45,419 nucleotides of DNA from Klebsiella pneumoniae. Its GTDB lineage: Bacteria > Myxococcota_A > UBA796 > SXON01. Location of the stretch: assembly GCA_945862325.1 (NCBI GenBank), contig CAMAXZ010000035.1, positions 1-45,419 on the forward strand. The letters run 5' to 3'. The notes below the pieces were generated by a model, which was not told the origin of the DNA, searched no databases, and worked only from the letters and a program-made list of their open reading frames with translations. Numbering within the stretch: position 1 is the stretch's first letter; each line of letters starts with the position of its first letter. The position numbers were made by a program, and so were the translations under genes. Shown here piece after piece: positions 1-9,732 of the stretch.

Positions 1-1
1 G

Positions 2-718
2 TTGGTGCCGTCGCCGCAGGTCGAAGACATGCAGATGCTCGCGCGCGTGCGGGCCACCGTGCCCGACAAGCCAGTGGTCCTCGTGGCCGACGGCATCGAC
101 GTGAACGTGTGCGTGGACTTGCTGAAGGTCGGCATCGACGAGGTCATGACCACCTCGGGCGATCGCCTCCTCCTCTGGCGGCGCATCCTGCGCGCGGTCA
201 ACCACAAGGCGGAGCTGACCCTGCAGTCGCCGGTGCTCCAGCCGTTGAGGGAGCCCGCGGAGCCGCTGCCGGCGTTCGCCAATCGGCGGACGTCGTTCCG
301 CGCGCCCGTGCCGGAGCGCCTGGCGACGTTCGCCGTGGCGTTGATCCAGCCCGTCCCGGTGCGGCTGCAGGTGGTCAACATCTCCATCGCCACGGACAAC
401 GTGCCGGGCGGTCTTCTGCTCCAGGCCATCCCCGGGCTCCCCACGCCCGAGCCCGGGGCGTTCACGCGTGGCCAGACCGCGCTCCTCATCGTGGAGACGG
501 CGCAGGGCATGGCGTCCTCGACCGCGACGGTCGTGCGCACGCCACAGATCAAGAGCGACGCCCCGTTTCAGCTCGCCGTGTCGGTCGTGTTCGCCACGCA
601 GCGGGACGAGCAGCTCGTCCAGCGGATCTGGGTCGAGGCCCAGCGCGATCTCGCCGCCACGGCCGGGGCGGACCCGTCGAAGATGCCGGCGCGGCCGGCG
701 CCCAAGCCCAAACCCTGA
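2..718 (+). CDS. Receiver-like/PilZ domain protein, 5' end missing
   Basis: The reading frame is open at the window edge, so the true start lies upstream. The first 70 residues look like the last strands of a response-regulator receiver domain (PVVLVADG, then LLKVGIDEVMTT). Around residue 95 a PilZ-like stretch follows: an RRTSFR motif resembling the PilZ RxxxR element, then VNIS...GGLLLQ resembling the D/NxSxxG element. The tail is proline- and alanine-rich. Receiver-PilZ proteins are common in myxobacteria and usually read cyclic-di-GMP or act in motility and envelope control. That role is inferred here, and the second motif is degenerate, so ligand binding is uncertain. Confidence 0.6.
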   Translation: MVPSPQVEDMQMLARVRATVPDKPVVLVADGIDVNVCVDLLKVGIDEVMTTSGDRLLLWRRILRAVNHKAELTLQSPVLQPLREPAEPLPAFANRRTSFRAPVPERLATFAVALIQPVPVRLQVVNISIATDNVPGGLLLQAIPGLPTPEPGAFTRGQTALLIVETAQGMASSTATVVRTPQIKSDAPFQLAVSVVFATQRDEQLVQRIWVEAQRDLAATAGADPSKMPARPAPKPKP

Positions 719-722
719 TTGA

Positions 723-1298
723 TCAGCCGGCCAGGCGCGCCACGAGCGCGCGCTTCACTTCCGGCCACTCGACGTCGAGGATCGACGCGTACACCGTGTC
801 CCGCGGTCGCCCCTCCGCCATCACCATGTGGCGCCGCAACACCCCTTCCTCCGTCGCGCCGATGCGACGCAGCGCCGCGCGAGAAGGCACGTTCGACACG
901 TCTGTCTTGAATTCCACGCGCCGCAGCCCGCACACCTCGAACGCGTGGGTGAGCATCAGCAGCTTGGCCTCGCCGTTCGCCGGGGTGCGTTGCCAACGCG
1001 GCGCGATCCACGTCCACCCGATCTCGGCCCGAAGGTGCTCGGGGACGATCGCGCCGAAGCGCGTGCTGCCGACGAGCGTGCCGTCGAGGTAGGTCGCGAA
1101 GGGCACCATCGTGCCGGTGCGGGCGCCCTCCAAGGCCGCGCCGACCCATGCGTGCATCCCGGCCCGATCCGCGGGCGCCGGGTGCATCCAACGCCAGATG
1201 GAAGGATCGAGGCCGATCGTGGCGAGCGGCTCCGCGTGGTCGGCCCGCAGCGGCTCGAGGCGCACCCGCGAGCCGGCAAGGATGAGCGGCGCGATCAG
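723..1298 (-). CDS. GNAT-family N-acetyltransferase (RimJ/RimL type)
   Basis: About 191 residues. The N-terminus LILAGSRVRLEPLRADHAEP, the central GWTWIAPRWQRTPANGEAKL and the later RRVEFKTDVSNVPSRAALRR match the RimJ/RimL group of acetyl-CoA-dependent N-acetyltransferases. The usual acetyl-CoA loop (R/QxxGxG/A) is replaced by QRTPANGEAK, as in many close relatives of this subgroup. No ATG or GTG gives the expected N-terminus. The best fit is a CTG at 1298 that overlaps the stop of the preceding CAP gene (CTGA), which implies translational coupling. The alternative is GTG at 1265, which would cut off the first beta strand. The substrate is unknown. Confidence 0.8.
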   Translation of the reverse strand: MIAPLILAGSRVRLEPLRADHAEPLATIGLDPSIWRWMHPAPADRAGMHAWVGAALEGARTGTMVPFATYLDGTLVGSTRFGAIVPEHLRAEIGWTWIAPRWQRTPANGEAKLLMLTHAFEVCGLRRVEFKTDVSNVPSRAALRRIGATEEGVLRRHMVMAEGRPRDTVYASILDVEWPEVKRALVARLAG

Positions 1299-1831
1299 TA
1301 CGGGCGCTCCCCGACGTAGTTGCCGGGCGGGCTGTACTCGCACACGAAGTACGCGCCGCCGAAACCGGCGCCCTCGATGTCGTCGCACGCCTGTTCGGCG
1401 CATCCGACGAAGATCGTGTCGCGCCACACGACCTGGGTGTAGTGCCCGCACATCTTGCCGGGCGCGCACTCGTTGCTGTCGTAGTCGTAGTCGGCGATCT
1501 CGGAGTACCAGGCCTCGACCACCGTGGTCGGCGTGGCGCCCCCGCTGAACGCGGCGAGGTTCTCGCCGGTCGGGCCCATGCTGTGCTCCCACAGGCAGCC
1601 CTCCCCCCACTCCGCCGCGATCACGGCGAGCTCGGGGTCCCAGCTCATCTCGGGGAGCTCGGGGTCGGGGGTCGGCTCGGTCTGGCGGCGCATCGCGTTG
1701 TGGGCGTCCACCCACTCGCGCTCCCAGTCCGTCAGCCCGTCGTCCTCCTCGGAAGTGTCCGAGGAATCACCGTACTTGAAGGGCCCGCAGGCCGCGAGGC
1801 CGCAGACGAGGAGAAGACCGAACCGTGCCAT
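1295..1831 (-). CDS. CAP/SCP-domain (PR-1-like) lipoprotein
   Basis: 178 residues with a lipoprotein signal (MARFGLLLVCGLAAC, lipid cysteine C15). The mature part carries the CAP superfamily hallmarks: an AHNAMRR helix, GENL, the CAP1 signature CGHYTQVVW and the CAP2-like end YFVCEYSPPGNYVG, with paired cysteines. This resembles eukaryotic PR-1/CRISP proteins more than the minimal bacterial YkwD type. A GAGGT ribosome site lies five bases before the ATG. The upstream FG-GAP gene ends seven bases away and the downstream acetyltransferase overlaps, so the three form an operon. CAP proteins act outside the cell; the target here is unknown. Confidence 0.85.
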   Translation of the reverse strand: MARFGLLLVCGLAACGPFKYGDSSDTSEEDDGLTDWEREWVDAHNAMRRQTEPTPDPELPEMSWDPELAVIAAEWGEGCLWEHSMGPTGENLAAFSGGATPTTVVEAWYSEIADYDYDSNECAPGKMCGHYTQVVWRDTIFVGCAEQACDDIEGAGFGGAYFVCEYSPPGNYVGERPY

Positions 1832-1838
1832 GTCGACC

Positions 1839-3692
1839 TCACGCCGCGGGACTAACCAGCGCGCCCCGACGGCGCGCGGCCAGAAGCGTGACGAGGATCG
1901 TGGCGACCCCGGGGGCGCCGCCGCCCGTCCCACACCCGCACCCCTCGCGCTCCGGATCGGGCGCGACCTCGACGAGCTCCGGGTCCGCGCCGTCGCAGTC
2001 GGCGTCCCGTCCATCGCCCGGCACGTCCGTGGCCCCGGGATGGATCGTCGCGTCGGTCGGCGCGCAGTCGCCGGCCGGGAGCCCCTCGGCGGTCCCGTCC
2101 GGGCACGCACACGCGGTCACGGCGGTGCCGTCGCCGTATCCGTCGCCGTCGGCGTCCAACGCGCACGTTCGCGCGTCGACCGCGTCTTCGTCGGCGACGC
2201 CGTCGCAGTCGTCGTCGCGACCGTCGCACGCCTCGTCGGCGCCCGGATGCACCCCCTCCGCCGCGTCGTCGCAGTCGCCCGCCGCCGTCGCCCAGCCCGG
2301 CGACCCCGCGCACGCGCGGAGGGGGGTCGCGCCGTAACCGTCCCCGTCGGCGTCCTCGAACCCGTCCACGCCGTACCCCACCACGGCGTCGGCGTCGTCG
2401 CAGTCGAGGGCGCTCGCGACGGCGTCGCCGTCGGCGTCGCCGTCGCCGCGAAACACCCCGAACGCGCCGGCGAACGACGCCGACTCGGGGGCGCCGACGG
2501 CGAGATCCGGCGCGCCGTCGGCATCGAAGTCACCCACGCCCAGGGCCGCGCCGAAGCCGTCCGGGCCGGCCCCGCCGCTGACCGCCGAGCGTACCGGCCC
2601 GGTGAACGCGCTCCCGTCCGACTCGAACGTGACGACGGCGCCGGGGCCCGCGGCGTCCACGCAGCCGACCGCGAGCTCCTCGAGGCCGTTCCCGTCGAGG
2701 TCCCCCAGCAGGCGGGCCTGGTACCCGAAGGCGGGCCCGCAGCGCGTGTCGTCGGTCGCGATGCCGCGCGGGGCGTCCTCGAGCCCGGACGGCGCGCCGC
2801 CCACGACCCAGAACTCGCCGGCGGCGCGCGCCCACCCCTTGCTGAGCCCGAGATCGGCGTGCCCATCGCCGTCGAGATCACCGACCGGAAACAATCCGCG
2901 TCCGACCTGGGCGAACTCGCCGTCACCCCTGAAGGCGGCGACGTCCGGCGGGCGCGGGCCGTCCGCGCCGCCGACGTAGAGGTAGACCGCGCCGGCGAAG
3001 TTGTCCTCGCCGAGCGAGGAGACGACGAGGTCGTCGTACCCGTCGGCGTCCACGTCGCCGGGGATCGTGAGGTTGTACCCGAACATCGCCTCGCCCACCG
3101 CGCGCGGCCCGAACGTCGTGGGCTCCGCGGTGAGGCCGCCCTCGCCGCCCAGGTACACGGCCACGAGCCCGGCGTAGGAGGCGCTCCGGTAGGCGCCCAC
3201 CGCGGCGTCGCCGAAGCCGTCGCCGTCGAGGTCACCGCGGCCCGCGAGCGCGCTCCCGAACCACGATCCGGGCTCCCCGGCGAGCACCGCGTCCGGCGTC
3301 CCGTCGGGCCCCGCCGGACCGCCGAGGTGCACCCACGCCGCGTCGGTCGGGTACGACGCGAGCAGCACGTCGTCGAAGCCGTCGTCGTCGACGTCACCCA
3401 CCCCGGCGACCTTCTCCCCGAGCTGCTCGGCCGCGGCGGTGCCGGTCCAAGACACGAGCGGATCCGCCCCGAGGCCGCCCGCGCCGCCGCGGTAGAGCCG
3501 CGCGGCGCCACGGTAGTCGTCCCACCCGACCGACCCGACGACCAGGTCCGCGTAACCGTCGGCGTCCACGTCCCCGGCGCCGTCGATCCACGCGCCGAGG
3601 TACTCGGTCGCCTCCGCGCCGACGACCTCGAGGTAAGCGCGGTCGTGCAGCGCGCCGGCGGCGACGGCGAGGCGGGCGACGAGGAGCAGCAC
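1839..3692 (-). CDS. Secreted FG-GAP beta-propeller / MopE-repeat protein with MYXO-CTERM-like tail
   Basis: About 617 residues from a GTG preceded by GGAGA. A short hydrophobic signal (VLLLVARLAVAAGA) is followed by seven FG-GAP/integrin-alpha-type blades, each with a calcium loop such as GDVDADGYADLVVG, consistent with a complete seven-bladed propeller. Next come MopE-type units (DCDD...HPGADE...CDGRDDDCDG) interleaved with DADGDGYG loops. The protein ends with GCGCG, a hydrophobic helix and ARRR, which resembles the MYXO-CTERM cell-surface sorting signal. The expected role is a calcium-dependent surface or adhesion protein. It is first in an operon with the CAP lipoprotein. Confidence 0.85.
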   Translation of the reverse strand: MLLLVARLAVAAGALHDRAYLEVVGAEATEYLGAWIDGAGDVDADGYADLVVGSVGWDDYRGAARLYRGGAGGLGADPLVSWTGTAAAEQLGEKVAGVGDVDDDGFDDVLLASYPTDAAWVHLGGPAGPDGTPDAVLAGEPGSWFGSALAGRGDLDGDGFGDAAVGAYRSASYAGLVAVYLGGEGGLTAEPTTFGPRAVGEAMFGYNLTIPGDVDADGYDDLVVSSLGEDNFAGAVYLYVGGADGPRPPDVAAFRGDGEFAQVGRGLFPVGDLDGDGHADLGLSKGWARAAGEFWVVGGAPSGLEDAPRGIATDDTRCGPAFGYQARLLGDLDGNGLEELAVGCVDAAGPGAVVTFESDGSAFTGPVRSAVSGGAGPDGFGAALGVGDFDADGAPDLAVGAPESASFAGAFGVFRGDGDADGDAVASALDCDDADAVVGYGVDGFEDADGDGYGATPLRACAGSPGWATAAGDCDDAAEGVHPGADEACDGRDDDCDGVADEDAVDARTCALDADGDGYGDGTAVTACACPDGTAEGLPAGDCAPTDATIHPGATDVPGDGRDADCDGADPELVEVAPDPEREGCGCGTGGGAPGVATILVTLLAARRRGALVSPAA

Positions 3693-3743
3693 GTCGGTCT
3701 CCGGTACGCGGACGGTAGCACGGGCCGGCGATAGCTTGACGCC

Positions 3744-4574
3744 ATGCGGCCGATTCAGGTGCTCTCCGACTGCTCGGCGTGCGGCGTGGCGAGCGCGGCG
3801 GTGCAGCTCGTGGACCCGGACGGCGGCCTGCCGCACCCGATCGAGAGCCGCTGCCGCCTGTGCGGCCTCGAGACGGCCCTCGGCGACCTGGTGCGGGCGG
3901 GCGCCGCGCGCGACGATCGCGCCGCCATCCTCGCGGGCCTCCGCGCGTGGGCGCTCGCCGAGGGAGAAGCCGACGTCGAACAGTTCGCCCGGACGAACTT
4001 CGGTGGGCTCTCCGCCGAGGCGATCGTCGAGCGCGTCGCCGCCGGCGCGCCGGTAGACACGAACTTCGACGTGATCGCGTGGTTGTTCCCTGGCATGGTC
4101 GACGCGGGCGGCGGCCGGGCGACGGCCCGCGAGGCCGAGCGCCTCGGCGTGACGATGCGCGCGCCGCCTCCGGCCGTCGTCGAGCCCGAGCCGGAGGTCG
4201 CGCGCGCGGCCGATCCGGCAGACATCACGCGCGCCTTGTGGAGCGTGGTGCTCGCCGACGCGGTCGCCGACCCGCGCGAGGTTCACGTCGCCGACGCGTG
4301 GTGCTCGAAGCTAGGCGCGCCCCCCCTCTCGGTCCTCGACGCCGCCGCGCGCGTGTGGCGCCCGCAGGAGCTCGGGCCGATCGCCGACGCGCCGACGGTG
4401 TTCACGGCGATGCAGCGCGTCGCGGCCGCCAGCGGCTCCGTGGACGCGAGCGAACATCGGGTGCTTCGAGAGTACGCCCGCCATTGGCGGCTCGCCGTGC
4501 CGGACGCCCCGCCGCCTCCGCCGCCGGGGCTCGCCCGCGCCTGGTACGAGCTCGGCCGTCTGCTCGTGCGTTGA
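3744..4574 (+). CDS. TerB-like helical protein with N-terminal Cys pairs
   Basis: 276 residues. The N-terminus has two cysteine pairs (CSAC at about 10 and CRLC at about 37), which could form a zinc ribbon. The C-terminal part (about 155-255) has the alternating helices and acidic turns of TerB-like/DjlA-type domains: LWSVVLADAVADPREVHVAD and later AASGSVDASEHRVLREYA. The tail is a short proline run then a helix. TerB-like domains bind metal or act as stress-associated scaffolds; nothing here shows a substrate. It stands alone on the plus strand, divergent from the propeller operon with a 51-base gap. Confidence 0.55.
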   Translation: MRPIQVLSDCSACGVASAAVQLVDPDGGLPHPIESRCRLCGLETALGDLVRAGAARDDRAAILAGLRAWALAEGEADVEQFARTNFGGLSAEAIVERVAAGAPVDTNFDVIAWLFPGMVDAGGGRATAREAERLGVTMRAPPPAVVEPEPEVARAADPADITRALWSVVLADAVADPREVHVADAWCSKLGAPPLSVLDAAARVWRPQELGPIADAPTVFTAMQRVAAASGSVDASEHRVLREYARHWRLAVPDAPPPPPPGLARAWYELGRLLVR

Positions 4575-4583
4575 GCCCGCGCG

Positions 4584-5639
4584 TCAGCGCCCGTTGCGCA
4601 CGCAGTCGAACGTGAGCGGGATCGCCTCGTCCAGCGCGAGGACCTCGAAGTCCTGAGGTTCGATGCCGTAGAGCGCGTGACTCCCGTCCTCGAAGAGCTC
4701 GTCCCAGGTGTGCGCCGTCCGCGCGTCGCTTCGCGCCGAGAGGGGGATGTTCCCCCCGTCCGCGAGGAACATCCCGTACGTCTGGAGGGCCTCGGCGACG
4801 ACGCGGGCGTCGGGATCCGGGAGCCGCGTCATGTCGAAGTCCGCCTTCAACCGCAGACGCGCGCCATACGGCACGGACGCCCCGGCCGCGCCTCCGCCCG
4901 CGTTGGTGGCGTGGGTGGCCGGGTGGTGGAAGACGCCGTCGGTGATGATGTCGTTCGGGAGGATCAACCGAAGCGCATGCGGGATGAAACCCGCCGCGAC
5001 CTCGTCCGCGGTGAACAACAACGGCGCGATGGGGTAGCCGGCGGCGTCCGCGCTCGTGCACTGATCGCCGCGGCCATCGGGCGGGTAGACCTCGTTCATG
5101 GACCACACGGCGAGGCAGCCGCCACGGAACGTGTCGCCGCGGATGTCGGCGCGCCACATCTCGTAGAGCGTGCCCGCCGACGCGTCCGCCACCAGCAGGT
5201 GGCAGTCGCCGTCGCTCTCGCACGCGTAGCCGGACTCTCCCTCGAGGTTTCCGTCGGCGGGGACGGGCATCGGCACCGCGTCGCAGTCCGGCGTGTAGAA
5301 GTCGGCGGTGGGCTCGAACGTGCGCCGGTCGGTGTCCGCGGTCGCGTCGAGCACCTCCAACGACCAGTCGATCTGGAACCGATCCACCCCGGGCCCCCAA
5401 CCGCGCGCTTGAAGCGCTGCGACGATGGCGTCGCTCGCGGGGTCCACGGCGGCGTCGGCGACGGGCGAGTACCACGGGGCGCCCTCGGGGAAGTACCAGC
5501 CGTCCGGCCGCGCGCCGGTGTCGGTGTCGGTGTCGGTGTCCGTGTCCGTGTCGGCGTCGGCCGACTCTGCGGCGTCCGTCGCCTTGGTGGGCGCGCAGGC
5601 GAGCAAGGCGAACAGGAGCGTCATGCCACAACCTCGCAT
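4584..5639 (-). CDS. Secreted lipoprotein of unassigned family with Asp-Thr repeat linker
   Basis: About 351 residues. MRGCGMTLLFALLAC is a lipoprotein signal (C15), followed by an (Asp-Thr)n linker at about residues 30-42. The folded part has W/Y-rich segments, LYEMWRADIRGDTFRGGCLAVW, FIPHALRLILP, HHPATHAT, SVPYGARLRLKADFD, and ALQTYGMFLADGG near the end. I recall a similar order (WRA..., HAL..., PxGARxRL, AxALxxYGM) in uncharacterised secreted proteins of actinobacteria and myxobacteria, but I know no function. ATG at 5639 was chosen because it supplies a basic n-region; ATG at 5624 has a better ribosome site (GAGG). It is divergent from the MoxR operon. Confidence 0.7.
   Translation of the reverse strand: MRGCGMTLLFALLACAPTKATDAAESADADTDTDTDTDTDTGARPDGWYFPEGAPWYSPVADAAVDPASDAIVAALQARGWGPGVDRFQIDWSLEVLDATADTDRRTFEPTADFYTPDCDAVPMPVPADGNLEGESGYACESDGDCHLLVADASAGTLYEMWRADIRGDTFRGGCLAVWSMNEVYPPDGRGDQCTSADAAGYPIAPLLFTADEVAAGFIPHALRLILPNDIITDGVFHHPATHATNAGGGAAGASVPYGARLRLKADFDMTRLPDPDARVVAEALQTYGMFLADGGNIPLSARSDARTAHTWDELFEDGSHALYGIEPQDFEVLALDEAIPLTFDCVRNGR
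5518..5556 (-). repeat. Hexanucleotide tandem repeat coding an Asp-Thr linker
   Basis: Six to seven copies of a 6-base unit (GTGTCG/GTGTCC on the plus strand) encode alternating Asp-Thr on the minus strand, directly after the lipoprotein signal. The array may vary in copy number and so change linker length between strains. Confidence 0.8.
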
Positions 5640-5686
5640 CACGGGGTAACGCGCCCGGCTAGACTGCCGACACCCTACGGGAGCCC

Positions 5687-6651
<965 letters not shown>

Positions 6652-6655
<4 letters not shown>

Positions 6656-8379
6656 TCGGCAACGTCCTCGGCACGATCTGGCACGTGGGCGGCATGTTCG
6701 CGTTGCCGTTCTTGATGGCGTTCCTCGCGGCCTTGTTCCTGGAGGTCAGCGAGGTCGCGGAGACGCTCCCCGTCCTGGTCGCCCTCGCCGTCGTCGCCAT
6801 CGTCCCGTCGTTCGTCCTTCAGGTCGCCGGGCTCTGGATCAAGGTGAGCCGCGAGCTTCACCTCCTACGGGCGCGGCGCGCGCCGGCGTGGGCCGACGTG
6901 TTCGCCGCGACGCACCGCCACGCCTCGATCGTGACCGCCCGTGGCTGGGCCGTCCTGGGCGCCGGGGTGTTCTTCATCCTGTTGTCGCTCGGCATGCAGT
7001 GGGCGAGCCTGTCGGTGCTCGGCGTCCTCGCGCTGCTCCTGTTCCACGGCGTGGTCGGGATAACCAGCTTTGCTGGCACCTTCCTCGCGGGCGCCTTCGA
7101 CGCGGGCCTTCACACCCGCCGTGGCAGCGTCGAGCGCGTGATGATGCCGGCCGTGGTGCTCGCCGGCGACGTGGCCGACGAGCGGTTCACCTTCCGCAGG
7201 GTGTTCGTCCCTCCGGGCTACAACCTCTTGATCGAGGACAAACTTCCGCTTCGGCTGGGTACGATCTCCCGCTACGCGGTGGGCGCCGGCGCGCGCCGCG
7301 ACGAGCTGCACGTGGGCGGGCGCCTACGCCGATCGCCCCGCGGCCTGTACCTGCTCGGCCCGGCGTCGATCTACTACCAGGACCTGCTCGGACTGACGCG
7401 CGTCAGCCTCGCGAGCCTCGCCACCGCCGAGCTGAAGGTGCTGCCGCGCTTCCGGGAGCTCGTGGTCGTCGAGCCGCCGCGCACGCGCAACGCGGCGCCC
7501 GACGTGCTGACGCGCCCGCACCGCATCCCGACCGAGGACCACTTCCGCTTCCGCGAGTACGCTCCGGGCGACGACACGCGCCGCATCCACTGGAAGTTGA
7601 GCATCCGAACCGGTCATCTCACCCTTCGGCAGCCGGAGACCCGGGAGGTGAGCTCGAAGACCATCCTGCTCGTGCTCGACAGCTACCTCCCCGCGGGCCG
7701 CATGCTCTCGGACGCGGTCGGGGTCGAGGAGGTGCTCGATCGCCTCGTCGAGACGTGGATCTCCTTGGCCAAGGCCCTCGTGGAGCGGGGCGACACCGTC
7801 ACCATGGTCGCCGTGGCGCGCGGGCAGAGCGGGCTCACGGAGGTCGAGACCCAGCGGTGCGCGAAGGGCGGCCACGCGCGCTGGCAGGACCTCGGCGCGC
7901 GGTCGGTGTGGCAAGGACAGGCGGACATCCCCAAGATCCTCGAGCTCGCGGCGCAGGACACGCACGCCGTGGTGGTGTCGAGCCGGTTTCAGGCGCCGCC
8001 GCCGCAGCCGTTCGCGGGCGCCTCGTTGACGTGGGTGTACCTGCCACCGGACGAGGCGCTCGGCACCTCGGACCCGTCGCTGCTCGACGTGCTGATGGGC
8101 GGCCCGGGGCGCGCGTTGCGTTGGTTCTTCCAGACCCCTCACCCCGCCGGGGCAGACGAGAACGGCCTGTTCGCGCAGCTCCGGGAGTTCCACGAGGCCA
8201 GCGGTCGGCTCGCGGCGCGGCGGCGGCTCCGCCAGATCGCCCGCGCCGGGGGCGCGCAGACGCTCCAGCTGCTCGTGCAGCGGGGCGACGCCGTGTACAA
8301 GCTCGTGCCGGGCGCGAAGGCGCACCGGCTCGTCGGGGTCAGCGGCGGCACCGCGGCGCGCACGCTCGGTGCCGCGTGA
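6652..8379 (+). CDS. DUF58 domain membrane protein
   Basis: About 575 residues from a GTG in the overlap GTGA. Around four N-terminal hydrophobic segments (about 15-33, 40-62, 97-113, 117-137) anchor the protein. The DUF58 signature REYAPGDDTRRIHWK lies at about 301-315, followed by a von Willebrand A-like strand (TILLVLDSYLP). DUF58 proteins are the standard partners of MoxR ATPases. It overlaps the next gene by another GTGA junction, so MoxR, DUF58 and the membrane protein should be made in fixed proportion. The family role is known; the client protein is not. Confidence 0.93.
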
Positions 8380-9716
8380 TCGACCGGACCAAAGCGAGCT
8401 TCCGTGCCGGACGGCACTCGCTGACCGTGTGGCAGCAGGCCCGCGAGGCGGTCTGGCCGATCGTCGTGTTCTACCTGTCGTTGACGTGGGGAATCCTGTC
8501 GTTCACCGCCGCGATCACCGTCGGTGGCGACCTGCGCTCGCTCTCGGACTACACCATGTTCGCCGTCATCGTCGGGCTCGGGTACGCCGGCGGGGCGATT
8601 GGCCAGCTCATGGCGTTCGCCGGGCTTCGCACGTGGATCCTCCTCGCGTTCGGCGTGGTCTGCTGGGTGCTCGGCGCCATCGCGGCGGCGTACCTCACCG
8701 CCCTCGGAGACGCGGGCGCGATCATCGCGATGACGCTCTTCCTGCTCCCGATCACGACCACCGCGGGCGCGTGGAGCCTCGAGACCCACCGCGTCTTGTT
8801 CTCGACCTGGTCGCCGCTGCTCTACACCATCGCGGGCGTCATCGCGTGGTCGGAGTTCCAAGGGCACGACGCGCAGTGGTTCGCGGGGAACAAGTGGGCG
8901 ATCTGGGACGGCGTGAGCCTCGCCATGCTCGGCGGACAGGTCGGGCTCATCCTCCTGATGCTCGTGGCGCGGGAAGGCCACCGCCTCGCGCTGTGGCGCC
9001 GTGGGCCGCACGCGCCGCTGGTCCCGAGCCTGACCGAGTCCGGCGCGGCGCGCCCTCGCGTGACCGTGGTCGGCCTCGTGCTGTTGGGCGCCCTCGCGGT
9101 GGTGCTCACCTTGTTCACCGCGGTCGTGTCGCCGTACTTGTGGCGCTCGGCGCCCGAGGACGGGCGTGAGCCCTGCGTCGATTGCGTGGCCGAGGAGGAG
9201 ATCGAGGCGCAGCCGCCGCCCGACATGAGCGGCTGGGCCGAGCTGATCGAGAAGGTCGTCCAGGCCGCACAGCAGGCCGCCGGCACCGTCTGCACCCTGC
9301 TCACGCTCCTCCTGCTCGCGCTGATCGGCGTGCTCGTCGCCTGGCGCCCGCTCCGACGTCTGGCGCTGCTCCGCCACCTCCGCGACCCGATCTGGCCCGT
9401 GTTGCCGACGACCCGCATCGAGCACGGCTGGCGCCTCGTCGAGATCGCCCTGGGCGATCTCGGCGTTCATCCTCAGCCGGGCGAGGACGCCGCTGGACTC
9501 GCGCGGCGCGCCCGCCCCGTCCTCGAGCGCCTCTCGCCCGTGGAGGTGCACGGCCTCGAAGACGCCGCCGTCATCGCGGACCGCGTCCGGTTCGGCCTCG
9601 GCGTGGGCCCCGAGGACGTGGCGACGATGACGCGGTTCGCGCGCTGGGCGACCGACACCGTGTGGGAGCGCATGGACGACCGCCAGCAGATGTCGGCGAT
9701 GTACCGGGCGCTTTAG
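8376..9716 (+). CDS. Polytopic membrane protein with DUF4129-like tail, third gene of MoxR operon
   Basis: About 446 residues from GTG at 8376. About seven hydrophobic helices span the first 240 residues. An acidic periplasmic or linker stretch with CVDC (about 268) follows, then another helix (about 305-325), then a soluble 100-residue tail (HGWRLVEIALGDLGVHPQPGEDAAGLARR ... ARWATDTVWERM; shown in parts) that resembles DUF4129. In the classical arrangement the third gene encodes a TgpA-like transglutaminase with DUF4129. Here no transglutaminase Cys-His-Asp motif is visible, so the protein may keep only the membrane and DUF4129 parts. Confidence 0.75.
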   Translation: MIDRTKASFRAGRHSLTVWQQAREAVWPIVVFYLSLTWGILSFTAAITVGGDLRSLSDYTMFAVIVGLGYAGGAIGQLMAFAGLRTWILLAFGVVCWVLGAIAAAYLTALGDAGAIIAMTLFLLPITTTAGAWSLETHRVLFSTWSPLLYTIAGVIAWSEFQGHDAQWFAGNKWAIWDGVSLAMLGGQVGLILLMLVAREGHRLALWRRGPHAPLVPSLTESGAARPRVTVVGLVLLGALAVVLTLFTAVVSPYLWRSAPEDGREPCVDCVAEEEIEAQPPPDMSGWAELIEKVVQAAQQAAGTVCTLLTLLLLALIGVLVAWRPLRRLALLRHLRDPIWPVLPTTRIEHGWRLVEIALGDLGVHPQPGEDAAGLARRARPVLERLSPVEVHGLEDAAVIADRVRFGLGVGPEDVATMTRFARWATDTVWERMDDRQQMSAMYRAL

Positions 9717-9732
9717 CCGATCCCTCAGCCGA

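Noticed and set aside
1524..3734. Open frame of 736 codons opposite the propeller gene
   Set aside because: The translation is a low-complexity Arg/Val/Gly sequence, while the minus strand encodes clear FG-GAP blades.
3736..3741. TTGACG considered as the -35 of the TerB-like gene
   Set aside because: It lies only two bases before the ATG, so it cannot serve that gene.
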